Source: an uncultured Opitutaceae bacterium
GTDB taxonomy: Bacteria > Verrucomicrobiota > Verrucomicrobiia > Opitutales > Opitutaceae
NCBI GenBank assembly: GCA_937902925.1
Contig: CALFNN010000037.1
Coordinates: 62,001 to 126,000, forward strand
Length of the DNA stretch: 64,000 bases
Direction of reading: 5' to 3'
Positions 1-9,500 of the stretch are shown here, piece after piece. How positions within the stretch are numbered: the stretch's first letter is position 1; every line of letters begins with the position of its first letter. The notes under the pieces were generated by a model, which was not told where the DNA came from, ran no database searches, and saw only the letters and a list, made by a program, of their open reading frames with translations. The translations under genes and the position numbers were made by a program.

Positions 1-3000
1 GCTCGGTCGCAAACGCCACGCTCGCGCCCGGCTCTCCGGCCACCGCGCACCAGTCCTCGCCTGCCCGCGTGTAGCGCAATTGCAGCGCATCGTGCCGCGC
101 CGCCACCCGTCGCAGCGCCGCAGCGAACCTCTGGCCATCGAAATCCGCCGGCACGACGAACAGCGCGGACTGGTTCCAATGCGCCGGCGCGGTAAACTCC
201 TGCGCAAAGAACCACTGCTGGATCGGCGTCAACGGCACCGCGTCCGTCATGGCCACGGATTCGCGAGCCGCGCCGTCCGCCGCCGGCGCGGTCACCGTCG
301 CGGCGAGTTCGGCCAGCGTCTGGTGCTGGAACACCGCCTGCGCCGGCACCCGCAGCCCGGCCGCCGCGGCGCGCGCGGCGATTTGCAGCGCCAGGATCGA
401 GTCGCCGCCCAGCGCGAAAAAATTGTCGTGCCGGCCGACGCGCGGCACCCGCAGGAATTCACGCCACAGCCCCGCGAGCAGGGTTTCGGCCATTCCCGCC
501 GGCGCGGCGTCCGCCGGTCCCGTCGCGCCCTCCGGCGCCGGCGCCTCCGGCAGCGCCCGCCGGTCCACCTTGCCGCTCGCGAGCAACGGCCACGTTTCCA
601 TTTTCGCGAACCGCGCCGGCACCATGTAGTGCGGCAGCCGTGCCGCGACCGCGCTCCGCAACGCCGCCATCCAATCGCGCGGCGCGCCGGGCCATTCCAC
701 GTAACCCGTGAGTTGCCCGTCGCGGACGGCCGCCGCCGCCTTGACGACGCCGGGCGCCGCCGCCATCGCAGCTTCCACCTCGCCCAGCTCGACGCGAAAA
801 CCACGCAGCTTCACCTGGTCATCCGTGCGACCGAGATATTCGAGCACGCCGTCGCCGCGCCAGCGCACGAGATCGCCCGTCGCGTAAAGGCGCGCGCCCG
901 GCTCCGGCGAAAACGGATCCGGCCAAAACCGCTCCGCCGTCAGTGCCGGCTGCCGCCAGTAGCCCTGCGCCAGCTGCGCGCCACCGACAAAAAGTTCCCC
1001 TGCGACGCCGGCCGCCACCGGCTGCCGCGCCGCATCCAGCACATGCAGCGCGCAACCCGGTGCCGCCGGCCCGAGCGGAATCGTCGCCGCCCCGCCATCG
1101 CGGGCACTGCACATCCACTCCGCACACTCGATGGTCGCTTCGGTCGGGCCATAGAGATTCACCAGCGGCACGCGCTGCCCGGCCGTCAACCGGTCGCGCA
1201 ATCCCGCCGTCAGCGGCTCGCCGCCCGAGAATAGAATCCGCAGCGTCGACATCGCGGCAAATCCCGGCTCCGCCGCGAGCCGCTCCAGCAGCGTCGGCAC
1301 CGCCTGCAGCACCGTCACACCCGCGCGCCGCATCGCCGCCACGAGCGCCGCCGGGTCGCGCTGCGCCCCCGGCGCCGCCAGTTCGAGCCGCCCGCCGGTC
1401 ATCAACGGCGCCCAGAATTCCCACACCGACGCGTCGAAGGTGAACGGCGTTTTTTGCAGCACCACGTCGCGCGGGCCGAACGCGTGCGCCGTGTTGAACC
1501 ACGCCATGTGATTCGCCAGCGCACCGTGCGGGATCGCCACGCCCTTCGGCTGGCCGGTCGAACCGGACGTGAACAAGACATAGGCGACATCCGCGCCATC
1601 CATCCTCACCGGCTCCACCGCGGGAACCGTCGGCGGCGCGTCATCCCACGCGATCACGCGCGCGCTCAGGCCCGCCGGCAGACGTGCGCGCATCGCGGTC
1701 GGCAACAACACGGCATCGAGGCGGTTTTCCCCGACGATCGCGCGCAGCCGTTCCGGCGGCGACTCGGAATCCAGCGGCACGTAGGCCGCGCCGACGCGCC
1801 ACGCGCCGAGCAGCGCGGCGACCATCGCGGGCTCGCGCTCCGCCAGCACCGCCACCGTGCCGCCCCGCCCCACTCCCGCCGTGTGGAGCCGTGCCGCCAT
1901 TTGCGCGGCCCGCGACTGCAATTCCGCATGGGTCCAGCTCGCGTCGCCGAGCGCCACGGCCACCGCGTCCGGCGTCCGCGTCGCCTGTGCCGTGATCGCC
2001 TGCGGCACCAACGCCAATGCTCCGCCCGCCGCCGGGCCGCGGCTCCATGCCGCAACCTGCGCTCGCTCCGGTTCCGGCACCCACGCCAGTGCACGCACCT
2101 CCGCCTTGGGCGCTGCGACGATCGCGCCCAGCAGCGCCACGTAACGCGCGAGAAACCGCTCCGCCGTCGCCGCGTCGAACAAATCGCGATTGTGCTCCAG
2201 CCCGAGCGCGAGCGTGCCGTCGGCGCGTTCGGCGGCAGTCAGCGACAATTCGAATTTTGCCGTCGTCACCTCCGTCGTCACCGCCTCCAGCCGCAGCGCG
2301 CCCAGCGCCAGCTCGGCCCGCGGCGTGTTCTGCACGCTGAACATCACCTGGCATAGCGGCGCGCGGCTCACGTCGCGTTCCGGATTCACCGCCTCGATCA
2401 CTTGTTCGAAAGGCGCTTCCCCGCGGTCGTGCGCCCGCAGCGTCCGCGCCCGCACCCGCCGCACGAGCTCCGCGAACTCGAGCCCCGGCGCCACGTCTGC
2501 GCGCAGGACGAGCGTGTTCACAAAAAGCCCGATGAGGTCCTCCAGCTCCGGCCGCACGCGTCCCGCGACCGGCGTGCCAATCGCAAAATCCAACTGACCC
2601 GTGTGCCGCCACAGCCAGACCTCCCACGCCGCCAGCAGCACCATGAAGAGCGTCGCGCCTTCCTGTCGCGCGAGCGAGCGCAACGCGACCGCCGTTGCCG
2701 CCGGCACTGTCGCCCGGGCGAGTCCGCCGCGAAACGTGGACACCGCCGGCCGCGGCCGGTCGAGGGGCAGTTCCAATACCGGCACGCCGCGCAACTCCTC
2801 CGCCGCGGCGTTCACTTGCGCCGCCAATTCGCCGTCGTGGGCCCGCCGCCGATGCCACGCCGCGTAGTCGCCGTAATTGACGGTCAGCGGCGCGAGCGCG
2901 CCACCCGCGTAGAGCGCCGCGAGCTCGCGGACCAGCACCGACTCCGACCAGCCGTCCGTCACGATGTGGTGCATCGTGAGCAGCAGCCAGTGCCGCTGCG

Positions 3001-6000
3001 GCCCGAGTTTCACCACTCCCGCGCGCATGAGAGGCCCCCGGGCCAGATCGAACGGCTCGGCCGCCTGCGCCGCCGCCGTCCGGCGGGCCGCGGGCAACCG
3101 TTCGCTCTCCGGTCGCCGCGAAAAATCCTCGACGGCGATCGCGATCGGCGCCGCCGGGAGCACTTCGGCGGTGGCTTGACCGAGCCGTTCCGGAAACACG
3201 GTGCGCAATCCCTCGTGCCGCGCGATCACGCCGTTCAACGCCCGTTCGAGCGCCGCGACGTCGAGCTCGCCATGCGCCTCAAACACGGCCGGCAGGTGAT
3301 ACGCCGCCCCCGCCTCCGCCAGCCGCGCCAGCACCCACAGGCGTTGCTGCGCCAGCGAAAGCGGCGCCGGGACACCCGCCGCGCGCGCCCCAATCGGGGC
3401 CTCACTCGTTGCAACTCCGCCGACGCGCGCCGCGCGAACGCCGCTCGCAAAGCCGCCCGCCGTGGGACAATCGAACAGCAGCCGCAGCGGAATCTCCACC
3501 TTGCACGCCGCGCGCACGCGCGCCACGACCTGCGTCGCCAGCAGCGAGTGTCCGCCCAAGTCGAAAAAATTATCCTCGCGGCGCACCCGGGCCACCCCAA
3601 GCACCTGCGTCCAGATGCCGGCGACGATTTCCTCGACGGGATCGCCGGCGCCCGCCTCGACCGCCGGCGCTCGCGCATGGTCGTCGCGGTCCGGCGGCAG
3701 CGCCTTCCGGTCGAGTTTGCCATTCGGCGTGCGGGGAAGCCGCTTGAGGAAATGCCACGTCGCCGGCTGCATGTAGTGCGGCAGCGTCAGCCCCAGCCAC
3801 CGCGCCAGGATTTCCGACGTCGACGTCGACCCCGGTTTGGCCGCGACGAAGGCCGCGAGATACTTGCCGCGCTGCGGATGTTCACGCGCCACGACCGCCG
3901 CCTCCGCGACATCGGCGTGCGCCTCGAGCCGCGCCTGGATTTCGCCCAACTCGACGCGGAAGCCGCGAATCTTGATCTGGTGATCGCCGCGGCCGAGATA
4001 CTCGAGCTGCTCGTCACCCCGAAACCGCCCGAGGTCGCCCGTGCGATAAAGCCGGCCACCGGGCTCCGGCGAAAACGGATCCGGCACGAACCGCTCCGCC
4101 GTCAGATCGGGCCGGCCGAGATAGCCGCGGGCGAGCCCCTCGCCAGCGAGCAGAATTTCGCCGATCGCGCCCGCCGGCACGGGCTGCAGGTCCGGATCGA
4201 CGAGGTAGAGCCGCGAGTTCGCGATCACTCGGCCGATCGTCGCCGGTCCGCCGCGCGTCCGAAGCGCGCACGTCGAATAAGTCGTGTCCTCCGACGGCCC
4301 GTAGAGATCATAAACGCGCTCGACCGACGCGAAGCCGTAAAGCCGGTCGGCCAGCGCCGCGGTGAGCGGTTCGCCCGCGAGGTTGATCGTGACGATCGAG
4401 GACGGAATCGCGTCCTGGCGGGCGAGCTCGGCCGCGGCCGACGGCACGGTGTTGATCAGCGTGACCTCCGCGCGCGCCGGCAGCGTCGGCAGCGCAAGCG
4501 CGTTTTCCGCCACGATCACGGCGCCGCCGCTGGCGAGCGTGACGAAAATCTCGAACACCGACAGGTCGAAGCACACCGACGTCGAGAACAACACGCCCGC
4601 CAGCTCGCGCGCCGTGAAGACGCTTTGCGCCCAATGCACGAACGCCACCGCCTGCCGGTGTTCGATCGCCGTCGCCTTCGGCCGGCCGGTCGAGCCCGAG
4701 GTGTAGATGAGGTAGGCGAGATTTTCGGGACGAACGAAATTCTCCGGACGGCCCGCCCGGACGTCAGGCCCGACCTCGTCGATCCAAACCGTCGGCACGG
4801 CATGCGCCGGGAGCGCGGCGGCGAGCGAGCGTTGCGTGACCAGCGCCGCAAGCTGGGCGTCGCCGAACATGAACGCGAGCCGCTCCGCCGGGTAAGTCGG
4901 GTCGAGCGGCACATAGGCCGCGCCGGATTCGAGCACGCCGAGCAACGCGATCACGAGTTCCGCTCCCCGCTCCAGGCACACGCCGACGCATCGCTCCGGG
5001 CCGGCGCCGAGTTCGCGCAATCGCGCTGCGAGCGCCACCGCCCGCCGCGCCACCTCCGCGTAGCTCAGCCGATGCGCACCATCGATCAGCGCCACCGCCG
5101 CGGGCGTCCGTGCGACCTGGGCGGCGAACAGGTCCGCGAGCGTCGCGGCGCGGTCGTGGTCCCGCGCCGTGGCATTTTCCCGCGTGAGGACCTGCGCGCG
5201 CTCCGCGCCCGTGAGTCCGTGCAGCAGGCCGACGGGCTGGTCCGCGCCACCGGCAAACGCCGCAAGCAGCGCGCGAAAGTATTCCAGCCAGCGCGCGGCC
5301 AGGTCGTCGGGCAGCCGCGCCCGGTCGTGCAGCATGAGCAGCGTGATCGCGGCACCGGGCGCCACGATCATCGTCGCGGGATAGTGCGTGCGCTCGTGGC
5401 TGTGGGCTTGCTCGACGCGGATCTCGCCCAGCGCCCCGGCGAGCGCCTCGTCGATCGGATAGTTCTCGAAGACGAGGAGTGTCTCGAACAACGCGTGGTC
5501 GCGCGGCACCTCCGTCCAGCCGTGAATCTTGACGAGCGGCGTGTGCTCGAACTCCCGCGCCGCCATCACGTGCGCCTGCAGGTCGCGCAGCCAGGCGCCG
5601 ACCGGCCGCGCCGGTGCGATCCGCGCGCGCAGCGGCAGCGTGTTGATGAAGAGACCGACCATCCCGTCCGCGCCCGGCAGGTCGGGCGGCCGCCCGGAAA
5701 CGGTGTTGCCGAAAACCACGTCGCGCTCCCCGCCCAGCCGCGCAAGCAGGAGCGCCCATGCGCCCTGGACCACGGTGGCCAACGTGACGCGCGCCGCGCG
5801 GGCCAGCGAACGCAGCGCCTCGGACTCAGCGGCGTCCAGCATCAGCGTGAGTTCGCCGTGCCGCTCCCTCCCGGCCGGCAGCGGCGTGTCGGGCGGCCGC
5901 GCGAGCCCCAGCGGAGTCGGTTGCGAGAAATCCCCCAGCTCCGCCCGCCAGAACGCCTCGGCGCGCGCGGCGTCCTGCTGTTGCAGCCACCCCAGATACT

Positions 6001-6544
6001 CGCGAAACGGCCGCGCGGTCGTGAGCGGCGCCGGCTGGCCGGTGCGCAATGCCTGGTAGGCCGCGAGCCATTCGCGCAGCACGTGCGCCACGCTCCAACC
6101 ATCGAGCAGCAGGTGGTGCCGGCTCCACAGCAGGAACCACGCGTCGTCGCCGAGACGCGCGAGCGTGATCCGTGTGAGTGGCGCTTTCGCCGGATCGAAC
6201 CCGCGACGCGCATCGTCGGCCACCAGTTCCGATTTCAACCGCGTCTGCGTCGCCGGGTCGCGGTCGCGCCAGTCGAGCAACGTGAAGGGCGTCTCGGCCG
6301 TGCGGCCCACGACCTGCAATGGCGCCTTGCCGGTTTGCCACGCGAACGCCGTCCGGAAAATGGCGTGGCCGGCGGCGACCGCGCGCCACGCGCGCGCCAG
6401 CGTTTCCGCCTCGAGCGGCCCGCGCAGCACCGCGCTGAACTGGTCGTGATAGGCGCCGTCCTTGGGCGTGAGAATCGCATGGAAGAGCAAGCCCTCCTGC
6501 AACGGAGTCAGCGGATAGACGTCCTCGATGTTTTTCTTCGACAT
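1..6544 (-). CDS. Non-ribosomal peptide synthetase, C-A-T-C-A-T-(E), 3' end outside window
   Basis: Multimodular NRPS; about 2,180 residues are visible and the C-terminus lies beyond base 1. Domain order: C1 (starts YPLTPLQEGLLFHAI, the type that follows a D-residue; HHLLLDGWS near residue 145), A1 (TSGSTGRPKA near 614), T1 (GGHSLLATQ near 997), C2 (PLSLAQQRLW, LCL type; HHIVTDGWS near 1193), A2 (TSGSTGQPKG near 1660), T2 (GGDSILAL near 2046). It then begins a domain with PLTPIQQWFFAQEF, as in epimerisation domains. A1 pocket residues read by eye give DLFNNALTYK, which matches the alanine code. A2 gives DAWQFGLIEK, close to the glutamine code DAWQFGLIDK. The ATG at 6544 begins MSKKNIEDVYPL, resembling acceptor communication-mediating domains, 17 nt after the stop of the preceding NRPS. 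Architecture is firm; substrates are inference. Confidence 0.95.
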   Translation of the reverse strand, partial: MSKKNIEDVYPLTPLQEGLLFHAILTPKDGAYHDQFSAVLRGPLEAETLARAWRAVAAGHAIFRTAFAWQTGKAPLQVVGRTAETPFTLLDWRDRDPATQTRLKSELVADDARRGFDPAKAPLTRITLARLGDDAWFLLWSRHHLLLDGWSVAHVLREWLAAYQALRTGQPAPLTTARPFREYLGWLQQQDAARAEAFWRAELGDFSQPTPLGLARPPDTPLPAGRERHGELTLMLDAAESEALRSLARAARVTLATVVQGAWALLLARLGGERDVVFGNTVSGRPPDLPGADGMVGLFINTLPLRARIAPARPVGAWLRDLQAHVMAAREFEHTPLVKIHGWTEVPRDHALFETLLVFENYPIDEALAGALGEIRVEQAHSHERTHYPATMIVAPGAAITLLMLHDRARLPDDLAARWLEYFRALLAAFAGGADQPVGLLHGLTGAERAQVLTRENATARDHDRAATLADLFAAQVARTPAAVALIDGAHRLSYAEVARRAVALAARLRELGAGPERCVGVCLERGAELVIALLGVLESGAAYVPLDPTYPAERLAFMFGDAQLAALVTQRSLAAALPAHAVPTVWIDEVGPDVRAGRPENFVRPENLAYLIYTSGSTGRPKATAIEHRQAVAFVHWAQSVFTARELAGVLFSTSVCFDLSVFEIFVTLASGGAVIVAENALALPTLPARAEVTLINTVPSAAAELARQDAIPSSIVTINLAGEPLTAALADRLYGFASVERVYDLYGPSEDTTYSTCALRTRGGPATIGRVIANSRLYLVDPDLQPVPAGAIGEILLAGEGLARGYLGRPDLTAERFVPDPFSPEPGGRLYRTGDLGRFRGDEQLEYLGRGDHQIKIRGFRVELGEIQARLEAHADVAEAAVVAREHPQRGKYLAAFVAAKPGSTSTSEILARWLGLTLPHYMQPATWHFLKRLPRTPNGKLDRKALPPDRDDHARAPAVEAGAGDPVEEIVAGIWTQVLGVARVRREDNFFDLGGHSLLATQVVARVRAACKVEIPLRLLFDCPTAGGFASGVRAARVGGVATSEAPIGARAAGVPAPLSLAQQRLWVLARLAEAGAAYHLPAVFEAHGELDVAALERALNGVIARHEGLRTVFPERLGQATAEVLPAAPIAIAVEDFSRRPESERLPAARRTAAAQAAEPFDLARGPLMRAGVVKLGPQRHWLLLTMHHIVTDGWSESVLVRELAALYAGGALAPLTVNYGDYAAWHRRRAHDGELAAQVNAAAEELRGVPVLELPLDRPRPAVSTFRGGLARATVPAATAVALRSLARQEGATLFMVLLAAWEVWLWRHTGQLDFAIGTPVAGRVRPELEDLIGLFVNTLVLRADVAPGLEFAELVRRVRARTLRAHDRGEAPFEQVIEAVNPERDVSRAPLCQVMFSVQNTPRAELALGALRLEAVTTEVTTAKFELSLTAAERADGTLALGLEHNRDLFDAATAERFLARYVALLGAIVAAPKAEVRALAWVPEPERAQVAAWSRGPAAGGALALVPQAITAQATRTPDAVAVALGDASWTHAELQSRAAQMAARLHTAGVGRGGTVAVLAEREPAMVAALLGAWRVGAAYVPLDSESPPERLRAIVGENRLDAVLLPTAMRARLPAGLSARVIAWDDAPPTVPAVEPVRMDGADVAYVLFTSGSTGQPKGVAIPHGALANHMAWFNTAHAFGPRDVVLQKTPFTFDASVWEFWAPLMTGGRLELAAPGAQRDPAALVAAMRRAGVTVLQAVPTLLERLAAEPGFAAMSTLRILFSGGEPLTAGLRDRLTAGQRVPLVNLYGPTEATIECAEWMCSARDGGAATIPLGPAAPGCALHVLDAARQPVAAGVAGELFVGGAQLAQGYWRQPALTAERFWPDPFSPEPGARLYATGDLVRWRGDGVLEYLGRTDDQVKLRGFRVELGEVEAAMAAAPGVVKAAAAVRDGQLTGYVEWPGAPRDWMAALRSAVAARLPHYMVPARFAKMETWPLLASGKVDRRALPEAPAPEGATGPADAAPAGMAETLLAGLWREFLRVPRVGRHDNFFALGGDSILALQIAARAAAAGLRVPAQAVFQHQTLAELAATVTAPAADGAARESVAMTDAVPLTPIQQWFFAQEFTAPAHWNQSALFVVPADFDGQRFAAALRRVAARHDALQLRYTRAGEDWCAVAGEPGASVAFATE

Positions 6545-6561
6545 GCGCGACGACGGATCGG

Positions 6562-9500
6562 TCAGAATTCGATTTCCTCGATGGCGCGGTCAAGCTCCGC
6601 CTCGCTCGCGCCCGCCAGCGCAAAACGACCCGGCTTCTCCGGCGCCGGAACCGCCGTCATGGATGGCGTCACGACGCCAGCCACCGCCGCGACGAGCAGG
6701 GCCCGCAGATGGGTGAAATGCGCCGCCGCGAGGCTCGCGACGGTTTCGCGCCGGTGGATCTTTTCCGAATAATGCCACTCGAACGTCAGCGCTCCGCCGA
6801 CGATGAGGCCGTTCACGTCGAGCAGGTGCGCCCGTTCGCCGCGCGGGCTGGTCTGCGGTCCGACACTTTCGCTCGCCGGACCGAACGGACTGTCGCCGCC
6901 CACGAGCCCGTCGAACTGCCCGAGATAATTGAAGCAGAGTTCCGCCGCCGGCACTTCCCAGCGCGGCGGCTCCGCCAGCCAGCGTCCCACGCCATAACCG
7001 AGACCACGCCGCGGCACCGCCGCGAGTTGCGCCCGCACGATGGCCACGCTCGCGACGGCGGTCGCGATGCCCTTCAAGTCGAGTTCAACAGGGAATAATG
7101 TCGTGAACCAGCCGATCGTGCGCGCCAGGTCCAGGCCCGCGTCTTCGGTTTCGCGCCCATGGCCCTCGAGATGCAAGCGAACCGAGTCGCGGCCCGTCCA
7201 GTCGCGCAGCGCCAGCGCGAGCGCCGCCAGCAGGAGGTCGTTGATCTGGCAGCCATAAGCGGCCAGCGCCCGGCGCAACAGCGTCTCGGTCTCGGCCGTC
7301 GTGAGGGAAACAGCGAGCACGGCGACGTCGGCGACCCGATTCGTGCCGGCGGGAAAATCGCGCGGCAGCGGCGCCGCGGGCAACGCCGTGAGCGCCCGCC
7401 AACGGCTCGCTTCGCCTGCGAGCGCTTCGCCGCGCGCCAGCTCGCCGAGCCACCGACCCCACGCCGCGAAGGAGCCCGGGACCGGCGCCAGCTCGCCCGC
7501 GCCCCGATAGGCCGTCAGCAAGTCGTCGAGCAGGATCCGCCACGACACGCCGTCGACGACAAGGTGATGGATGACCATGAACAACCGCCCCGCTTGCACC
7601 GTGCCGCCATCGAGCCACAGCGCCCGGACGAGCGGCCCCCGCGCGAGATCCAACGCCGCCTGCTCCGCCGCGCACGCTGCCGTGATTTCAGCCGCCGATG
7701 CAAACGGAACGACCCGAAACGCGCAATCGTCGGGCGAGTGCTCCGCCACCCGGACGCTCCACGATGCGGAGCTGTCGCGGCCGAAACGGGCGCGAAGCAT
7801 CGGATGGTGGGCGACAATCCGCCGCAGCGCCTGCTCGAGCCTTGCCGGCTCAAGCCGCTCGCGCGCCGTGAGCAGCACGGATTGATTCCAGTGGTGCGCC
7901 TCGGCGAAATCCTGCGCGAAGAACCATCGCTGAATCGGGGTGAGTGCAGGCGCGGCACCGGCGGCGTCCGGTGGCGGCGCCGACGGCACGCCGGCCGCAG
8001 TCGTTGCCGCGCCGGCGACGACTGCCAGCTCCGCAACCGTCGGATGCTCGAAGACCATGCGGGGCGAAAGGGACAGCCCCGCGTCGCGCGCGCGCGCGAC
8101 GATCTGCAGCACCTGGATCGAGTCGCCGCCGAGTGAGAAATAATTGTCGTGAATCCCGATCCGCGGGAGCTTGAGCACCCCGGCCCAGATTTGCGCGAGC
8201 GCCGACTCGATCGCCGTGCGCGGCGCCGCGAAATCATCCGCGGCGAGCGCCGCCGGCTCGGGCGGCGCCGGCAGCGCCCGCCGGTCGAGTTTGCCGTTGG
8301 GCGTGAGCGGCAGCCGCGGGAGCGGCACGAACACCGCCGGCACAAAATACTCCGGCAGTCGCGCGCCCAGCCACGCCCGCAACTCCGCATCGAGCGCCCG
8401 CCCCGCGGGTAGATCCGGCCCCGCCACATAGGCAACCAGCCGTTTCCCCGCCATCGCCGGCGCCCGCCCCGGGAGGTTGTCAACTAATAGTTGACAACCT
8501 ACCGGAGGCGTCGCGGGGACTTCGTGCGCGATCACGGCAGCTTCGGCGATCACGGCGGCCGCGGTGATGCGCGGATGCCGTTCGAGGACCGCCTGGATTT
8601 CACCGAGCTCGATCCGGAACCCGCGGATTTTCACCTGATGGTCGCGGCGGCCGAGGAATTCGAGCTGGCCGTCGGGACGGAAACGCGCGAGGTCGCCCGT
8701 GCGGTAAAGCCGCGCACCGGGCGCCGATCCGAACGGACTGGGCAAAAACCGCTCGGCGGTCAGCTCCGGCCGGCCGAGATAACCACGGGTGACGCCGGCG
8801 CCGCCGATAAAAATCTCCCCGACGGCGCCGAGCGGCACGGGCTGAAAATCGTCGTCGAGCAGGTAGAGCTGCGAGCCGGGCAGCACGCGGCCGATCGTCG
8901 CGGGGCCGCCGCGCTCGCGCCGCGCGCACGTCGAATAGGTCGTGTCCTCCGAGGGCCCGTAGAGATCGAAGACTTTTCCGACGGCGCCGGCCGCGTAAAC
9001 TTGATCCGCGAGCGCGGCGCTCAACGGCTCGCCCGCGAGGTTGACGACCCGCACGCCCGGCGGAATCGCGCGCTGGCGCACGAGCTCGGCCGCCGCGGAC
9101 GGGACGGTGTTGACGAGCGTGACCTCGGAGCGCGCGGAAAGCGTCGGCAGGGCGAGCGCATTATCGGCGACGATGATTTTTCCCCCGGCCGCGAGCGTCA
9201 CGAAGATTTCGAAAATCGACAGGTCGAAGCAGACGGACGTGGAGAACAGCACTCCGGCCAGCTCGTCGTCGCGGTAGGCCGAGCGCGCCCATGCGAGCAA
9301 CGCGGTCGCCTGCCGGTGCTCGATCGCGGTCGCCTTCGGGCGGCCCGTGGAGCCGGAGGTGTAGATGAGGTAGGCGAGGTTTTCGGGATGAATCGAAGGA
9401 ACACGTCGCGACCTTTCTCCGGACAGACGGCCCGCCGGCAGGTCGGGCCCAGCCTCGTCGGCCCAGAAAGTTGGCGCGGACAACGACGGCAAACGCGCCG

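Noticed and set aside
2402-6772. Very long open frame (over 1,400 codons) on the plus strand
   Set aside because: It is opposite an NRPS gene with clear domains. Its translation is Arg/Pro-rich low complexity with no motifs, as expected for the antisense frame of GC-rich DNA with biased third positions.
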